Below, piece by piece: positions 44,415 through 53,646 of a stretch of DNA of 64,000 nt (its first letter is position 1; each line of letters starts with the position of its first letter). Both the position numbers and the translations under genes were made by a program. The notes beneath the pieces are model-generated. The model was given only the letters and a program-made list of their open reading frames with translations. It was not told the origin of the DNA and ran no database searches. Source of the stretch: Paenibacillus sp. CC-CFT747 (GTDB lineage: Bacteria; Bacillota; Bacilli; Paenibacillales; NBRC-103111). The stretch lies in NCBI GenBank assembly GCA_030323305.1, contig CP106741.1, forward strand, positions 3,402,001 to 3,466,000, written 5' to 3'.

Positions 44415-45648
44415 ATGTCGGCTTCCCAATCCCTACCTCTACCCGACGACAGAGGGCGTGCCCGCTCACGCCGTACTTGGATGGCGATCCTGCTCGGCTC
44501 GCTGTCGGCGTTCGGTCCCCTGTCGCTCGACCTGTACCTGCCCGCTCTGCCGGCACTCGAACAAGAACTTCTTGCCGGAACCTCGATCATCCAGCTGACC
44601 TTGACCGCCTGCCTGCTCGGCCTGTCGGTGGGGCAGCTCTTCGCCGGGTCGATCAGCGATGTCCGCGGCCGAAAGGGGCCCCTTATCACAGGCCTCGTCG
44701 TCTATGCCGCCGCGTCGCTCCTCTGTGCCCTGAGTCCGTCGGTCGGCCTGCTGATCGTTCTCCGCTTCCTGCAGGGCTTCGCCGGCGCCGCGGGGATCGT
44801 CATCTCGCGGGCGGTCGTCCGCGACTTGTATGAAGGCCCGGAGCTGACGAAGTTCTTCTCGCTCCTCATGCTGGTGAACGGAGCCGCGCCGATTCTGGCG
44901 CCCATTGCCGGGGGCCAGCTGCTGAAGCTGATTCCGTGGCAGGGCCTGTTCGTCGTTCTCTCTGTCATCTCCTTTTAATGCTGGCCGGCGTGCTGCTGGG
45001 CCTGCCCGAAACCCTGCCGGCCAGGCTTCGCTCGGAGGCGGGACTCGGCAACACGCTGCGCACCTTCGGCACCCTCGTGAAGGACCGGGTGTTCATGGGC
45101 TACGCGCTCGCCCAAGGGCTCGTGACGGCGGCCATGTTCGCCTATATTTCCGGATCTCCCTTCGTCATCCAGCAGATCTACGGGGTTTCCCCCAAGGCTT
45201 CAGCCTTCTGTTCGCCATGAACGGGGCGGGCATCATTCTGGCGGGACAGATCACCGGCCGCCTGGCGGCCAAGGTGGGAGAGAAGCGCCTGCTGATCGCC
45301 GGGCTTCTCCTCGCGGCCTTCGGCGGGGTAAGCCTTCTCGGCGTACTGGCCATGAAGGCACCGCTGCCCTGGATTCTTCCACCGCTGTTCCTCGTCGTCT
45401 CCTGCGTAGGAATCGTATCGACGGCGGGCTTCAGCTTGGCGATGCAGAATCACGGGCGTACCGCGGGGAGCGCCTCGGCCCTGCTCGGACTGATGTCCCT
45501 GCTGTTCGGAGCGCTGGTCGCTCCGCTGGTGGGGCTCGGAGGGAGCGGGACGGCGCTGCCGATGGGGCTGGTCATAGCCGCCGCGGATATCGGCTCGGTG
45601 CTCGTCTATGTCTTCCTCATTCATCGCCGTATGGGCTCAAGATCCTAA
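44415..45648 (+). CDS. Bcr/CflA-type multidrug MFS transporter, two frameshifts
   Basis: About 411 residues after repair, 12 membrane segments. LGSLSAFGPLSLDLYLPALP is the signature start of the Bcr/CflA drug-resistance group; GSISDVRGRKGPLITGLVVY and RFLQGFAGAAGIVISRAVVR are the MFS motifs A and B/C. Two one-base losses are inferred, T in TTTT 44973-44976 (restores VISFLMLAGV) and C in CCCCC 45189-45193 (restores GVSPQGFSLLFAMNGAG). Likely exporter of bicyclomycin-like or other drugs. Confidence 0.85.
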
Positions 45649-45814
45649 AGCCCGCGGCTTACCGATACCGGCTTCCCTAGGGGGGCCGGTTTTTTGGTGT
45701 GTTTGGGAAAGGAAATCCCTCGAAGGCTCTCGGTATAAGCGCCCGTTCAGAAGGAGGGGAAGCCGTTTACCTGGAATTCTTTCGGACCTGGAGGCAGGAA
45801 GAATAAATGGTATT

Positions 45815-45843
45815 TTGACGATTTGGTGAACGGGAATTATAAT
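45815..45843 (+). promoter_or_regulatory. Sigma-A promoter of the DUF485/acetate symporter operon
   Basis: TTGACG (45815-45820), 17-base spacer and a perfect TATAAT (45838-45843), about 68 bases before the DUF485 start codon. Confidence 0.75.
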
Positions 45844-45910
45844 GAGGGTGATGGTGGAAGCGCTTACGAAGCTTGTCCGCCGTCCATTCCACTGCTGGAG
45901 GTCGTATGCC

Positions 45911-46216
45911 ATGGCTCAAAAAGGAATTGACTTCACCGAGGTTGCCCGGTCGGCTCCCTTCCGGAAGCTGATGAGCAGCAAGAAAAGATTTATCCTGCCG
46001 TGGACGCTGTTCTTCTTCGCCTTCTATTTCACGCTGCCGATTCTCACTTCGTACACCACCGTTCTTAACAAGCCGGCCTTCGGTCCCGTCTCCTGGGCAT
46101 GGGTGTTCGCCTTCGCCCAATTTCTGATGACCTGGGGACTGTGCGTGCTTTATTCGAGGAAAGCGGCCGAATTCGACCGGATGGTGCAGGACGTCCGCCG
46201 CGGAATGGGGAGGTAA
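45911..46216 (+). CDS. DUF485 small membrane protein
   Basis: 101 residues with two membrane segments (LPWTLFFFAFYFTLPILTSY and SWAWVFAFAQFLMTWGLCVL) and the DUF485 block FRKLMSSKKRFILP. Proteins of this family are nearly always encoded just before a cation/acetate symporter, as here (three bases before its ATG), and are thought to be its partner. Start 45911 follows CTGGAGGTCG; an upstream in-frame ATG at 45842 overlaps the promoter -10 box and is excluded. Confidence 0.88.
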   Translation: MAQKGIDFTEVARSAPFRKLMSSKKRFILPWTLFFFAFYFTLPILTSYTTVLNKPAFGPVSWAWVFAFAQFLMTWGLCVLYSRKAAEFDRMVQDVRRGMGR

Positions 46217-46219
46217 CCT

Positions 46220-47758
46220 ATGGGATCCATTAACACGACTGCCTTTCTGCTCTTTCTGGCCATTGTTCTGCTGACCATCGTTATTACTTATTTTGCCGCC
46301 AAAAAAACAAATTCCACCTCCGACTTCTATACCGCCGGGGAGGGCTGAAGGGCTACCAGAACGGGCTCGCCATTGCGGGCGATTACATGTCCGCCGCTTC
46401 CTTCCTCGGCATTGCCGGAACGATCGCCCTCTCGGGGTTTGACGGCTTCTTCTACAGCATCGGCTTTCTCGTCGCCTACCTGGTGGTCCTCTATCTGGTG
46501 GCGGAGCCGCTCAGGAACCTGGGAAAATACACAATGGCGGATATGATCGCCGCCCGCTTCGACGACAAAAAGGTGCGGGAGTCGCCGCCCTGAACACGGT
46601 TACCATCTCGATTTTCTACATGATCGCCCAACTGGTGGGGGCGGGGTCCTTGATCAAGCTGCTCCTCGGCCTCGATTACTTGACGTCCGTAACGATCGTC
46701 GGGGTTCTGATGACGCTCTACGTCGTCTTCGGGGGATGACCGCCACCTCCTGGGTGCAGATCACCAAGGCCGTGCTCCTTATGGGAGGAACGTTTATCAT
46801 CTCGCTGATCGTGTTTGCGAAGTTTAATTTTTCCGTGACCGAGATGTTCCAGTCGCTCCAGACGGCTACCCCGCTCGGAGAAAAATATTTGAACCCCGGC
46901 AACAAATACAAGGTGCCGCTCGACACCTTGTCGCTTAACTTGGCACTAGTGCTGGGCACGGCCGGACTGCCGCACATTCTGACGCGGTTCTTCACCGTCA
47001 AGGACGCCCCGACCGCCCGCAGCTCCGTCGTCTATGCGACCTGGCTGATCGGTATCTTCTACGTCATGACGGTATTCCTCGGCTTCGGGGCGGCTCAGTT
47101 CGTCGGCGCGAAGGAGATCACTGCGGCCGATCCAGGCGGCAACATGGCGGCTCCGCTGCTCGCCAAGGCGCTTGGCGGCGACTTCCTCTTTGCGTTCATC
47201 TCGGCCGTCGCCTTCGCCACCATTCTAGCGGTGGTGACCGGCCTCGTGCTCTCCGCGGCTTCGGCGTTCGCCCATGATTTCTACACGCACATCGTCCGCC
47301 GCGGGAACGCAACGGAGAAGGAGCAGATGACCGCCGCCCGCTGGGCATCCGTAGCGGTCTCCGTCATCTCGATCCTTTTGGCGCTTGCCGCCCAGAAGCT
47401 GAACGTGGCGTTCCTCGTCTCTCTCGCGTTCGCGGTGGCGGCCAGCGCGAATCTGCCGGTCATTCTCTTCACGATCTTCTGGCGCCGCTTCAATACCGCC
47501 GGAGCCGTGACCGGAATGCTGACGGGGCTGATCAGCGCCATCGTGCTGGTGGCCGTAAGCCCGAGCGTCTGGAGCCCGGCGGGCAAGGCGATTTTCACGG
47601 GGGATCCGCTTATTACGCTGACGAACCCGGGCATCATTTCCATTCCGCTTGGCTTCCTCGGGGCCATCGTCGGAACCCTGCTCTCCAGCCGCCCGTCCTC
47701 TAGCGCCAAATTCGATGAAATTCTGGTGAAGGCGAATACGGGGTACCGGGAGATGTAA
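46220..47758 (+). CDS. actP: Cation/acetate symporter (ActP/YwcA-like), three frameshifts
   Basis: About 513 residues after repair. Sodium:solute symporter family, 13 segments expected. [20 protein letters not shown] and [20 protein letters not shown] are the ActP signature, with [11 protein letters not shown] and LRNLGK following. Three one-base losses in G runs are inferred at 46337-46344, 46577-46579 and 46731-46735; each repair gives continuous family sequence ([26 protein letters not shown]). Takes up acetate and similar monocarboxylates; partner of the DUF485 protein. Confidence 0.87.
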
Positions 47759-48077
47759 GCAAGTGGCTTATCCGGTAGCTTGGTTGGCGGGTAAGCCCTG
47801 GTATGCGTATAGAATATCAATAGGGAAGTCGAACAACACTTCCTTCTAAGGCATCGAAAGCTCCGTTTCCTGTTGCTGCCTGTGAAAGCCGTCCTGCCCG
47901 CTGCTGAGCGGGGGACGGCTTTTTGGCCTGCCGTCCAGCGGGTGCTTGTCTCGCTTACTGCCCTCTTCCTTTCCTTTTAAGGAGGCTTGAGGACCGGAGG
48001 GGTTAGGAAGGAACGGAAATGGGTTAATCTATATCCATAGATTGGCATGGCCAATCGCTCGAAAGGGAGGGAAGGAA
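47759..48077 (+). other. Intergenic region with terminator
   Basis: The 319-base gap after actP holds a clear terminator: AAAGCCGTC (47885-47893) pairs with GACGGCTTTTT (from 47914), with an inner CCGCT/AGCGG. Nothing else is recognised apart from a purine-rich RBS before 48078. Confidence 0.7.
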
Positions 48078-48374
48078 ATGAGCCTATTGCTTGCCGTGGG
48101 AGTCGTGCTCGGGCCGGTTCTGCTGCTTGCCGCGGAGTGGATAGCGGGGAGGTACCGCTGGCTGTCCGACGCCCTGGCTTGGGTCGCCGCCGTAGTTTTC
48201 GGCATCATCGCGGCTCAGGCGGTCTACGAAATCCGCCGGGACGGAACCGTTTTTATGACCAACGTACATAAGGTATTCGAGAATGAGCTTTTCTTGCTGG
48301 CCGGGGCTTATTTGGGTCTCTACGGCATCGCCCGGATTCTGCACGGGCTGCTTCTCCGGCTTCGGGAGGAGTAG
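48078..48374 (+). CDS. Hypothetical three-segment membrane protein
   Basis: 98 residues. Three hydrophobic segments: LLLAVGVVLGPVLLLAAEW, ALAWVAAVVFGIIAAQAVYE and ELFLLAGAYLGLYGIARIL, joined by short basic or polar loops (RRDGTVFMTNVHKVF). Start 48078 behind AAGGGAGGGAAGG. No family recognised. It is transcribed alone or with the following gene 70 bases downstream. Confidence 0.6.
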   Translation: MSLLLAVGVVLGPVLLLAAEWIAGRYRWLSDALAWVAAVVFGIIAAQAVYEIRRDGTVFMTNVHKVFENELFLLAGAYLGLYGIARILHGLLLRLREE

Positions 48375-48444
48375 GGAGGGAATATTTTGCAGGAAAGGTG
48401 GAACTCTTTAAGGTAGACTAACGTTAAGGAGAGTGTCACCGATT

Positions 48445-48807
48445 ATGCCGAACAACCTCACGGAAGAGAAGGTAGGGGCGTACAAAATAGGAGTAGGCCA
48501 TCTGCAGGAGCATGCTCCGGGAATGGTCGAAGCCTACAACCGGTTTACCGGGGAATGCTTCGCGGAAGGGGCCGTCGACGCCAAAACCAAGCAGCTGATC
48601 GCCCTGGGCATCAGCCTGTTCGCCAACAATGAAGTCTGCACGCTTGTGCATGTGAACGAAGCGCTCCAGGAAGGAGCCAGCTCCAAGGAGATTATGGAAA
48701 CCGTGGCGGTGGCGGCTGCGGTCGGAGGCGGGCATGCCATGTCCCAGGGAGTGACCCGGGTTCAGCAGGCGATTGCCTCGGCAGAGACCACTTCCTCTTC
48801 CCACTAA
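48445..48807 (+). CDS. Carboxymuconolactone decarboxylase (AhpD-like) family protein
   Basis: 120 residues, all-helical CMD fold with VDAKTKQLIALGISLFANNE, then VCTLVHVNEALQEGASSKEI and ETVAVAAAVGGGHAMSQGV. AhpD-type thiol reductases use C-x2-C-x3-H; here only the second Cys and the His remain (NEVCTLVH), so a classical alkylhydroperoxidase activity is doubtful. Start at ATG 48445; a GTG at 48433 is too close to the AAGGAG. Function unknown. Confidence 0.8.
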   Translation: MPNNLTEEKVGAYKIGVGHLQEHAPGMVEAYNRFTGECFAEGAVDAKTKQLIALGISLFANNEVCTLVHVNEALQEGASSKEIMETVAVAAAVGGGHAMSQGVTRVQQAIASAETTSSSH

Positions 48808-48837
48808 GGCAGTCCGGTGGCCGATAGGAGGAATACC

Positions 48838-50211
48838 ATGACCAAGCTTAATCCCACGAATCATACGCATAAAAGGAACGCAGCCGCAGCCAGAGCCTGG
48901 AGAAGGGCCGCCGGCTGCTTTCTTCTGGCCGGCCTTCTGACGGCCGGAGGCTGCGGGCCGAAAGGAGGAGGGCAGGGGGCCGGAGCAGCTTCAGCGTCTC
49001 CGCCTCCCGTATCATCGCCCGGGACCACCGCCTCCGTCACGAGCACCCCGGCTCCGGCCTCGACGCCGCCTGCGGCGCCGACCCCTACAGCGGCTGCCGT
49101 TTCGCCGACCCCGCAGCCTGATGCCATCCGGGACAAGCTCCAGGCCATGACGCGGGAGGAGAAGGTCGGCCAGCTCGTGCTGGTCGGCATGGACGGGACG
49201 GAGAACAATGCGCAGACGAAGGAGCTCATCCGCACCTACAAGGTGGGCGGCTTCATCTTCTTCAAGGTCAACCTGACCGGCACGGACCAGGCTCTTCGCC
49301 TGTTTACGTCCCTGAAGGATACGAACCGGGCTTCGAGCTCCATCCCGTTGTGGATGAGCGTAGATGAGGAGGGAGGCCGGGTGACGCGGCTTCCGGACGA
49401 ATTCGAGAAATTCCCCAGCATGGGGAGCCTCGGGAAGAAGAACAGCAGTGACCTCACCCGACAGGTCGGGAAGCTGATCGGCCGGGAGTTGGCCGGCTTC
49501 GGGCTTAATACCGACTTCGCCCCCGTGCTCGATGTGAACAGCAACCCGGATAACCCGGTCATCGGCGACCGCTCCTTCGGAAGCAGTGCCGAACGGGTAT
49601 CCCGGCTCGGCGTGGCGGAGATGAAAGGGCTGCAGAGCGAAGGGATTCTGTCCGTGGTGAAGCACTTCCCCGGGCACGGCGATACGTCGGTGGATTCGCA
49701 CATCGGCCTTCCCGTCGTCCCGTATGACATGGACCGGCTGAAGAAGCTGGAGCTCGTGCCCTTTGCCGAGGCGGTCAAGAACGGGGCCGACGCCGTAATG
49801 GTGGCCCACCTGCTTCTTCCGAAGCTGGATAGCAAGCATCCCGCCTCGTTCTCGAAGGCGGTCATCACCGACGTTCTCCGCAAGCAGCTCGGCTTCGGCG
49901 GAGTGGTCTTTACGGATGACATGACGATGGGGGCGGTCGTCCAGAACTATTCCATTGGGCAGGCGGCGGTTCAAGCCATTCTGGCCGGAGGGGATATCGT
50001 CCTTGTCGGGCATGATTTCGAGAAGCAGACCACCGTCATCCAGGCCCTGCGAAAAGCCGCAGCGGACGGAACCCTTTCGGAGGAAAGGCTGAACGAGTCC
50101 GTCTACCGGATTCTGAAGCTGAAGGCCAAGTATGGCGTTACCGACGCCCGCCCATCCGGACCAGACGTGAAGGCGATCAACGCCGACATCCGGAAGCTGC
50201 TGGCCCCCTAG
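48838..50211 (+). CDS. Beta-N-acetylhexosaminidase lipoprotein, glycoside hydrolase family 3 (NagZ-like)
   Basis: 457 residues. Lipoprotein signal LAGLLTAGGC (Cys about 39) then a long Pro/Ala/Ser/Thr linker to about 95. The GH3 barrel has LWMSVDEEGGRVTRLP, GFGLNTDFAPVLDVNSNPDN, the NagZ-type acid/base loop KHFPGHGDTSVDSHIGLP (Asp-His dyad) and the nucleophile in VVFTDDMTMGAV. It should remove GlcNAc from muropeptides outside the cell, a cell-wall recycling role in Firmicutes. RBS ATAGGAGG. Intact. Confidence 0.9.
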   Translation: MTKLNPTNHTHKRNAAAARAWRRAAGCFLLAGLLTAGGCGPKGGGQGAGAASASPPPVSSPGTTASVTSTPAPASTPPAAPTPTAAAVSPTPQPDAIRDKLQAMTREEKVGQLVLVGMDGTENNAQTKELIRTYKVGGFIFFKVNLTGTDQALRLFTSLKDTNRASSSIPLWMSVDEEGGRVTRLPDEFEKFPSMGSLGKKNSSDLTRQVGKLIGRELAGFGLNTDFAPVLDVNSNPDNPVIGDRSFGSSAERVSRLGVAEMKGLQSEGILSVVKHFPGHGDTSVDSHIGLPVVPYDMDRLKKLELVPFAEAVKNGADAVMVAHLLLPKLDSKHPASFSKAVITDVLRKQLGFGGVVFTDDMTMGAVVQNYSIGQAAVQAILAGGDIVLVGHDFEKQTTVIQALRKAAADGTLSEERLNESVYRILKLKAKYGVTDARPSGPDVKAINADIRKLLAP

Positions 50212-50257
50212 GGAGCGATTCCCGCCTCAAGAAGAGAAACGTTAGTTCAGCGATCCA

Positions 50258-50290
50258 GGGAGCAGCTTGCCGCCACGGCAGCTGCTCCTT
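50258..50290 (+). terminator. Probable terminator after the NagZ-like gene
   Basis: GGGAGCAGC (50258-50266) pairs with GCTGCTCC (50281-50288) with extra pairs inside; the T tract is poor (CTTCTGT). Confidence 0.55.
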
Positions 50291-50333
50291 CTGTCGTTGC
50301 TAAAGGGCAGTCTATTTTCCCCGAAAAGATTAC

Positions 50334-50392
50334 TTGACTCTAAGAGGAGAAGCCTTTACATTGAAACTATTCAAGTAATTAATTGAATAGTT
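50334..50392 (+). promoter_or_regulatory. ArsR-type promoter/operator
   Basis: TTGACT (50334-50339), 17-base spacer, TACATT (50357-50362), followed at once by a perfect inverted repeat AACTATTCAA (50365-50374) and TTGAATAGTT (50383-50392) around eight bases. ATTCAA-N8-TTGAAT is the usual operator form for ArsR/SmtB repressors, and the next gene encodes one, so autoregulation is expected. Confidence 0.8.
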
Positions 50393-50400
50393 GAGGTGAG

Positions 50401-51068
50401 ATGACCTGTACATACAACGTCAATGGAGGGACCGGCTTTATCAGGAATTTGCGCGGATCGGGAAGTGCCTATCCAGCCCAAAACGGTTGGAACTGATCGA
50501 CATCATCTCTCAAGGGCCTAAGTCGGTCGACCAACTGTCTAAGATGACGGGAATGAGTATCGCCAATGTGTCGCAGCACCTGCAAACCCTGCATGAATCC
50601 AGGTTAGTTCGATTTCAAAAGAAAGGGAACTATGTCATTTATGAAATCGCCGAACCGGCCGTGGCGGATTTTATGGTTTCCCTGCACCGGTTCAGCGAAA
50701 ATCAGCTCGTCGAGATTCAGCGGCTGAAGACCGAAATCCTCCAGAATTACAGGGATGTCGAACCCATCGGCTTTGATGCTCTAATGGAACGGATGGACAA
50801 AGGGGAGGTTGTTCTGCTGGACGTCCGTCCCGAGGAAGAATACAGAGTGGGTCATATTCCGGGAGCCATTTCCGTACCAATGGAAGAACTGGAGCACCAT
50901 TTATCCTCTTTGCCCAGCGACAAGGAAATGGTGGCGTACTGCCGTGGGCCCTACTGTTTCTTGTCGCTTCAAGCGGTCGAGCTTCTCAGAAGCAAGGGCA
51001 TAAACGCCTCTCGATTGGAAGAAGGTGTGCATGAGTGGAAGCAGTACGCAGCGTCCCATGCTAACTGA
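50401..51068 (+). CDS. ArsR-family HTH regulator fused to a rhodanese domain, one frameshift at the start
   Basis: About 222 residues after repair. Residues 1-95: winged helix ArsR domain (GKCLSSPKRLELIDIISQGP; MSIANVSQHLQTLHESRLV recognition helix). Residues 115-215: rhodanese domain (VVLLDVRPEEEYRVGHIPGA) with active loop AYCRGPYCF, two Cys. Such fusions sense sulfane sulfur or redox state. The frame has no start codon as given; adding one G at 50403 gives ATG-GAC-CTG behind GAGGTGAG. A MFS gene follows 71 bases later, probably regulated by it. Confidence 0.85.
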
Positions 51069-51139
51069 AGGAGCTCCCCTCGAGGTTAGGCGACTGAGCG
51101 GCAAGAGGTTCAAAACAATCAGAGAGGTGGTTCTAGGCG

Positions 51140-52453
51140 ATGACGCAGGAACCTCGGAATGAGGACAATCCACTTCAAGAATATGTCCACTCCCAGGATA
51201 TGCAACAAAAACTGTATAGGCGTTCTTTGTTCATTGTCGTTCTTTCCCAAATTTTTGGAGGTGCAGGTCTTGCAGCGGGAGTAACGGTGGGTGCACTTCT
51301 TGCGCAGGATATGTTGGGATCGGAAAGCTACGCAGGTGTTCCGGCCGCCTTGCTCACGCTTGGTTCCGCCGCAGCCGCTTGGTTGGTCGGCGGTTTTTCC
51401 CAGCGTCACGGCAGACGCTTGGGACTCGCTGCGGGCTTTCTATCAGGCGGTATGGGCGCTATTGGCATAGTAGGGGCTGCCGTCATTCAAAGCATTCCTC
51501 TTCTCTTTGCTTCGCTCCTCCTGTATGGTGCCGGCAGCGCGACCAACCTGCAGGCACGCTATGCCGGTACAGACCTGGCTAAGCCCGGACAGCGGGCAAC
51601 CGCCATCAGTATTGCGATGGTTTCGACGACCTTCGGCGCAGTGGCCGGACCCAACCTGGTCGGGGTGATGGGACGCTTTGCGGTATCGATCGGCGTCCCG
51701 GCCTTGGCCGGACCGTTCCTCCTTGGAGCCGCTGCTTATATATTGGCCGGCATCGTCATATTGCTCTTCCTTAAGCCGGACCCTCTCCTTGTTGCAAAAG
51801 CGGTTAATGTCCACTCCTTCTCGACTCAACCGTCAGCAGTCTCGGCTAAGACAAATAACACCCGGGGCTTGCTGGTCGGGGCCACCGTCATGCTTTTGAC
51901 GCAGATCGTGATGATTGCCATTATGACGATGACGCCGGTCCAGATGAAACATCATGGCCACAGCCTGGGCGATGTAGGATTGGTAATCGGTATCCATATT
52001 GGCGCTATGTATTTACCTTCGCTTGTGACAGGCCTCCTTGTCGATAGGATCGGTCGGACAGCAATGTCCATCGCATCGGGTGCTGTTTTGCTGATTGCCG
52101 GGCTTGTTGCGGCCTCTGCCCCTGGGGATTCCATGCTTCTTCTCACGGTAGCACTTGCCCTGCTGGGTCTCGGCTGGAACCTTGGTCTGATTAGCGGAAC
52201 GGCTATAATCGTAGATGCAACGGAGCCTGCCACGCGGGCGAGAACCCAAGGGAGGATCGATGTGCTGATCGCGTTGGCTGGCGCATCGGGCGGGGCGCTG
52301 TCCGGTATGGTCGTCGCTCATTCAAGTTATTCCACTCTGTCGCTTGCCGGAGGGGGCCTCGCCCTTTTGCTTATACCTGTCGTTATGTGGACTCGAAGAA
52401 AATCAAATGTGTCATTGTCGGCACAAGATAAAACACTGAACTCTCAGACTTAA
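51140..52453 (+). CDS. MFS transporter co-encoded with the ArsR-rhodanese regulator
   Basis: 437 residues, 12 membrane segments, intact. Motif A appears as GGFSQRHGRRLGLAAGFLSG and again in GLLVDRIGRTAMSIASGAV; RYAGTDLAKPGQRATAISIA is the third loop. The N-terminal 30 residues are hydrophilic. Together with the HTH-rhodanese regulator this could export a sulfur-containing or electrophilic compound. RBS AGAGAGGTGG. The substrate is unknown. Confidence 0.83.
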   Translation: MTQEPRNEDNPLQEYVHSQDMQQKLYRRSLFIVVLSQIFGGAGLAAGVTVGALLAQDMLGSESYAGVPAALLTLGSAAAAWLVGGFSQRHGRRLGLAAGFLSGGMGAIGIVGAAVIQSIPLLFASLLLYGAGSATNLQARYAGTDLAKPGQRATAISIAMVSTTFGAVAGPNLVGVMGRFAVSIGVPALAGPFLLGAAAYILAGIVILLFLKPDPLLVAKAVNVHSFSTQPSAVSAKTNNTRGLLVGATVMLLTQIVMIAIMTMTPVQMKHHGHSLGDVGLVIGIHIGAMYLPSLVTGLLVDRIGRTAMSIASGAVLLIAGLVAASAPGDSMLLLTVALALLGLGWNLGLISGTAIIVDATEPATRARTQGRIDVLIALAGASGGALSGMVVAHSSYSTLSLAGGGLALLLIPVVMWTRRKSNVSLSAQDKTLNSQT

Positions 52454-52517
52454 CTAACAGCGCCGATTGCCGGGGCTGTGAATACGTCTCACCCCTGATT
52501 TCTGCTGCAGCTCGGAT

Positions 52518-52558
52518 ATAAAAAGTCCGCTCCTCTTTTATGGAGCGGACTTTGTTTG
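52518..52558. terminator. Rho-independent terminator
   Basis: AAAGTCCGCTCC (52522-52533) pairs with GGAGCGGACTTT (52542-52553), then GTTTGTT. Confidence 0.8.
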
Positions 52559-52652
52559 TTGGGGATTGCCGTTTAAGTAGAGGATAACCGGACGGGTAAG
52601 GGGCCTTATCTAAGCCGGCTGGCCCAGACAGTCTGCGCCGCCATGAACGCGA

Positions 52653-53588
52653 TTACCCGCGGTCCCGCAAATCCAGCCACCGGATTTCGTCCGGCGTCAA
52701 GGTGACACTGGCCCCTTCCACGCTCGAATTCAGCTCTGCCGTGTTCTGCGGCCCGATGAGGGCGCAGGCCGGGAACGGCTGATTGAGCACGTAGGCGAGC
52801 GCGATCTGGATCGTGCTGAGCCCCTTGTCCTTGCCGAGCTGCTCGGCGCGGCGCAGGCGCTCCCAGTTGTCGTCGCTGTAGAAGACGCGAACGAGATCGG
52901 CGTTCGTGCGGTCTTCCGGGCCGAACCGGCCGGTAAAGAAGCCCCTTGCCTGCGAGGACCAGGAGAGAAGCGGGAAGCGGTTGGCCTCGTGCCAGTCGAG
53001 CGTTTCTTCATCGGCCGACACGCAGCCGGCCCAGAACGGCTCGTTCGCCTTGGCCAGGCTCAGGTTCGGCGAGCTGAACGAGAATCCGGTCAGCCCGTGG
53101 GCCGCCGCGTACTCGTTGGCTTCCTGAAGACGGCGGGTGGTCCAGTTCGAGCCGCCGACCGCCCGGATCGTGCCCTTCTCAATGTGACGGTTGAGCGCTT
53201 CCACGATCGGGCCGACCGGAACCTCCGGGTTGTCCCGGTGAAGAGCGTAGAGATCGATATAATCGGTTCGGAGCCGCTCCAGGCTCACCGCCAGGTCGGC
53301 GTCAATTGCCTCCCGGGTCACCCTCGGGCCTTTGGAATCGTGATGGGCACCCTTCGTGAAGATGACGACCTGTTCGCGGTTGCCGCGCTCGGCCATCCAG
53401 CGGCCGATGGCCTGCTCGCTTTCTCCGCCGCTGTAAATGTGGGCGGTGTCGATGGTGTTGCCGCCCACCTCGAAGTAGGCATCCAGCATTTCGTGAACCT
53501 TCTCCGTGTTGCGGAGATTGAAATAGTCCGATCCCATGATCAACTGGGAAACTCCGCGGTCCAGGCCGGGGATTTGAATCGTTTTCAA
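52653..53588 (-). CDS. Aldo/keto reductase
   Basis: 311 residues, (beta/alpha)8 NADPH-dependent reductase. The catalytic tetrad is visible: Asp in NTIDTAHIYSGGES, Tyr in the same block, Lys in VVIFTKGAHH and His in DLYALHRDNPEVPVG. RBS GGAGGAAACCAC. Lies 58 bases downstream of a Gfo/Idh/MocA gene on the same strand, so the two likely act on one sugar or inositol-type substrate. Intact. Confidence 0.88.
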   Translation of the reverse strand: MKTIQIPGLDRGVSQLIMGSDYFNLRNTEKVHEMLDAYFEVGGNTIDTAHIYSGGESEQAIGRWMAERGNREQVVIFTKGAHHDSKGPRVTREAIDADLAVSLERLRTDYIDLYALHRDNPEVPVGPIVEALNRHIEKGTIRAVGGSNWTTRRLQEANEYAAAHGLTGFSFSSPNLSLAKANEPFWAGCVSADEETLDWHEANRFPLLSWSSQARGFFTGRFGPEDRTNADLVRVFYSDDNWERLRRAEQLGKDKGLSTIQIALAYVLNQPFPACALIGPQNTAELNSSVEGASVTLTPDEIRWLDLRDRG

Positions 53589-53646
53589 AGTGGTTTCCTC
53601 CTTGGAGTGGGAGATTGGGTGAAGCCGTCCAATCGGTGGCCTTGGC

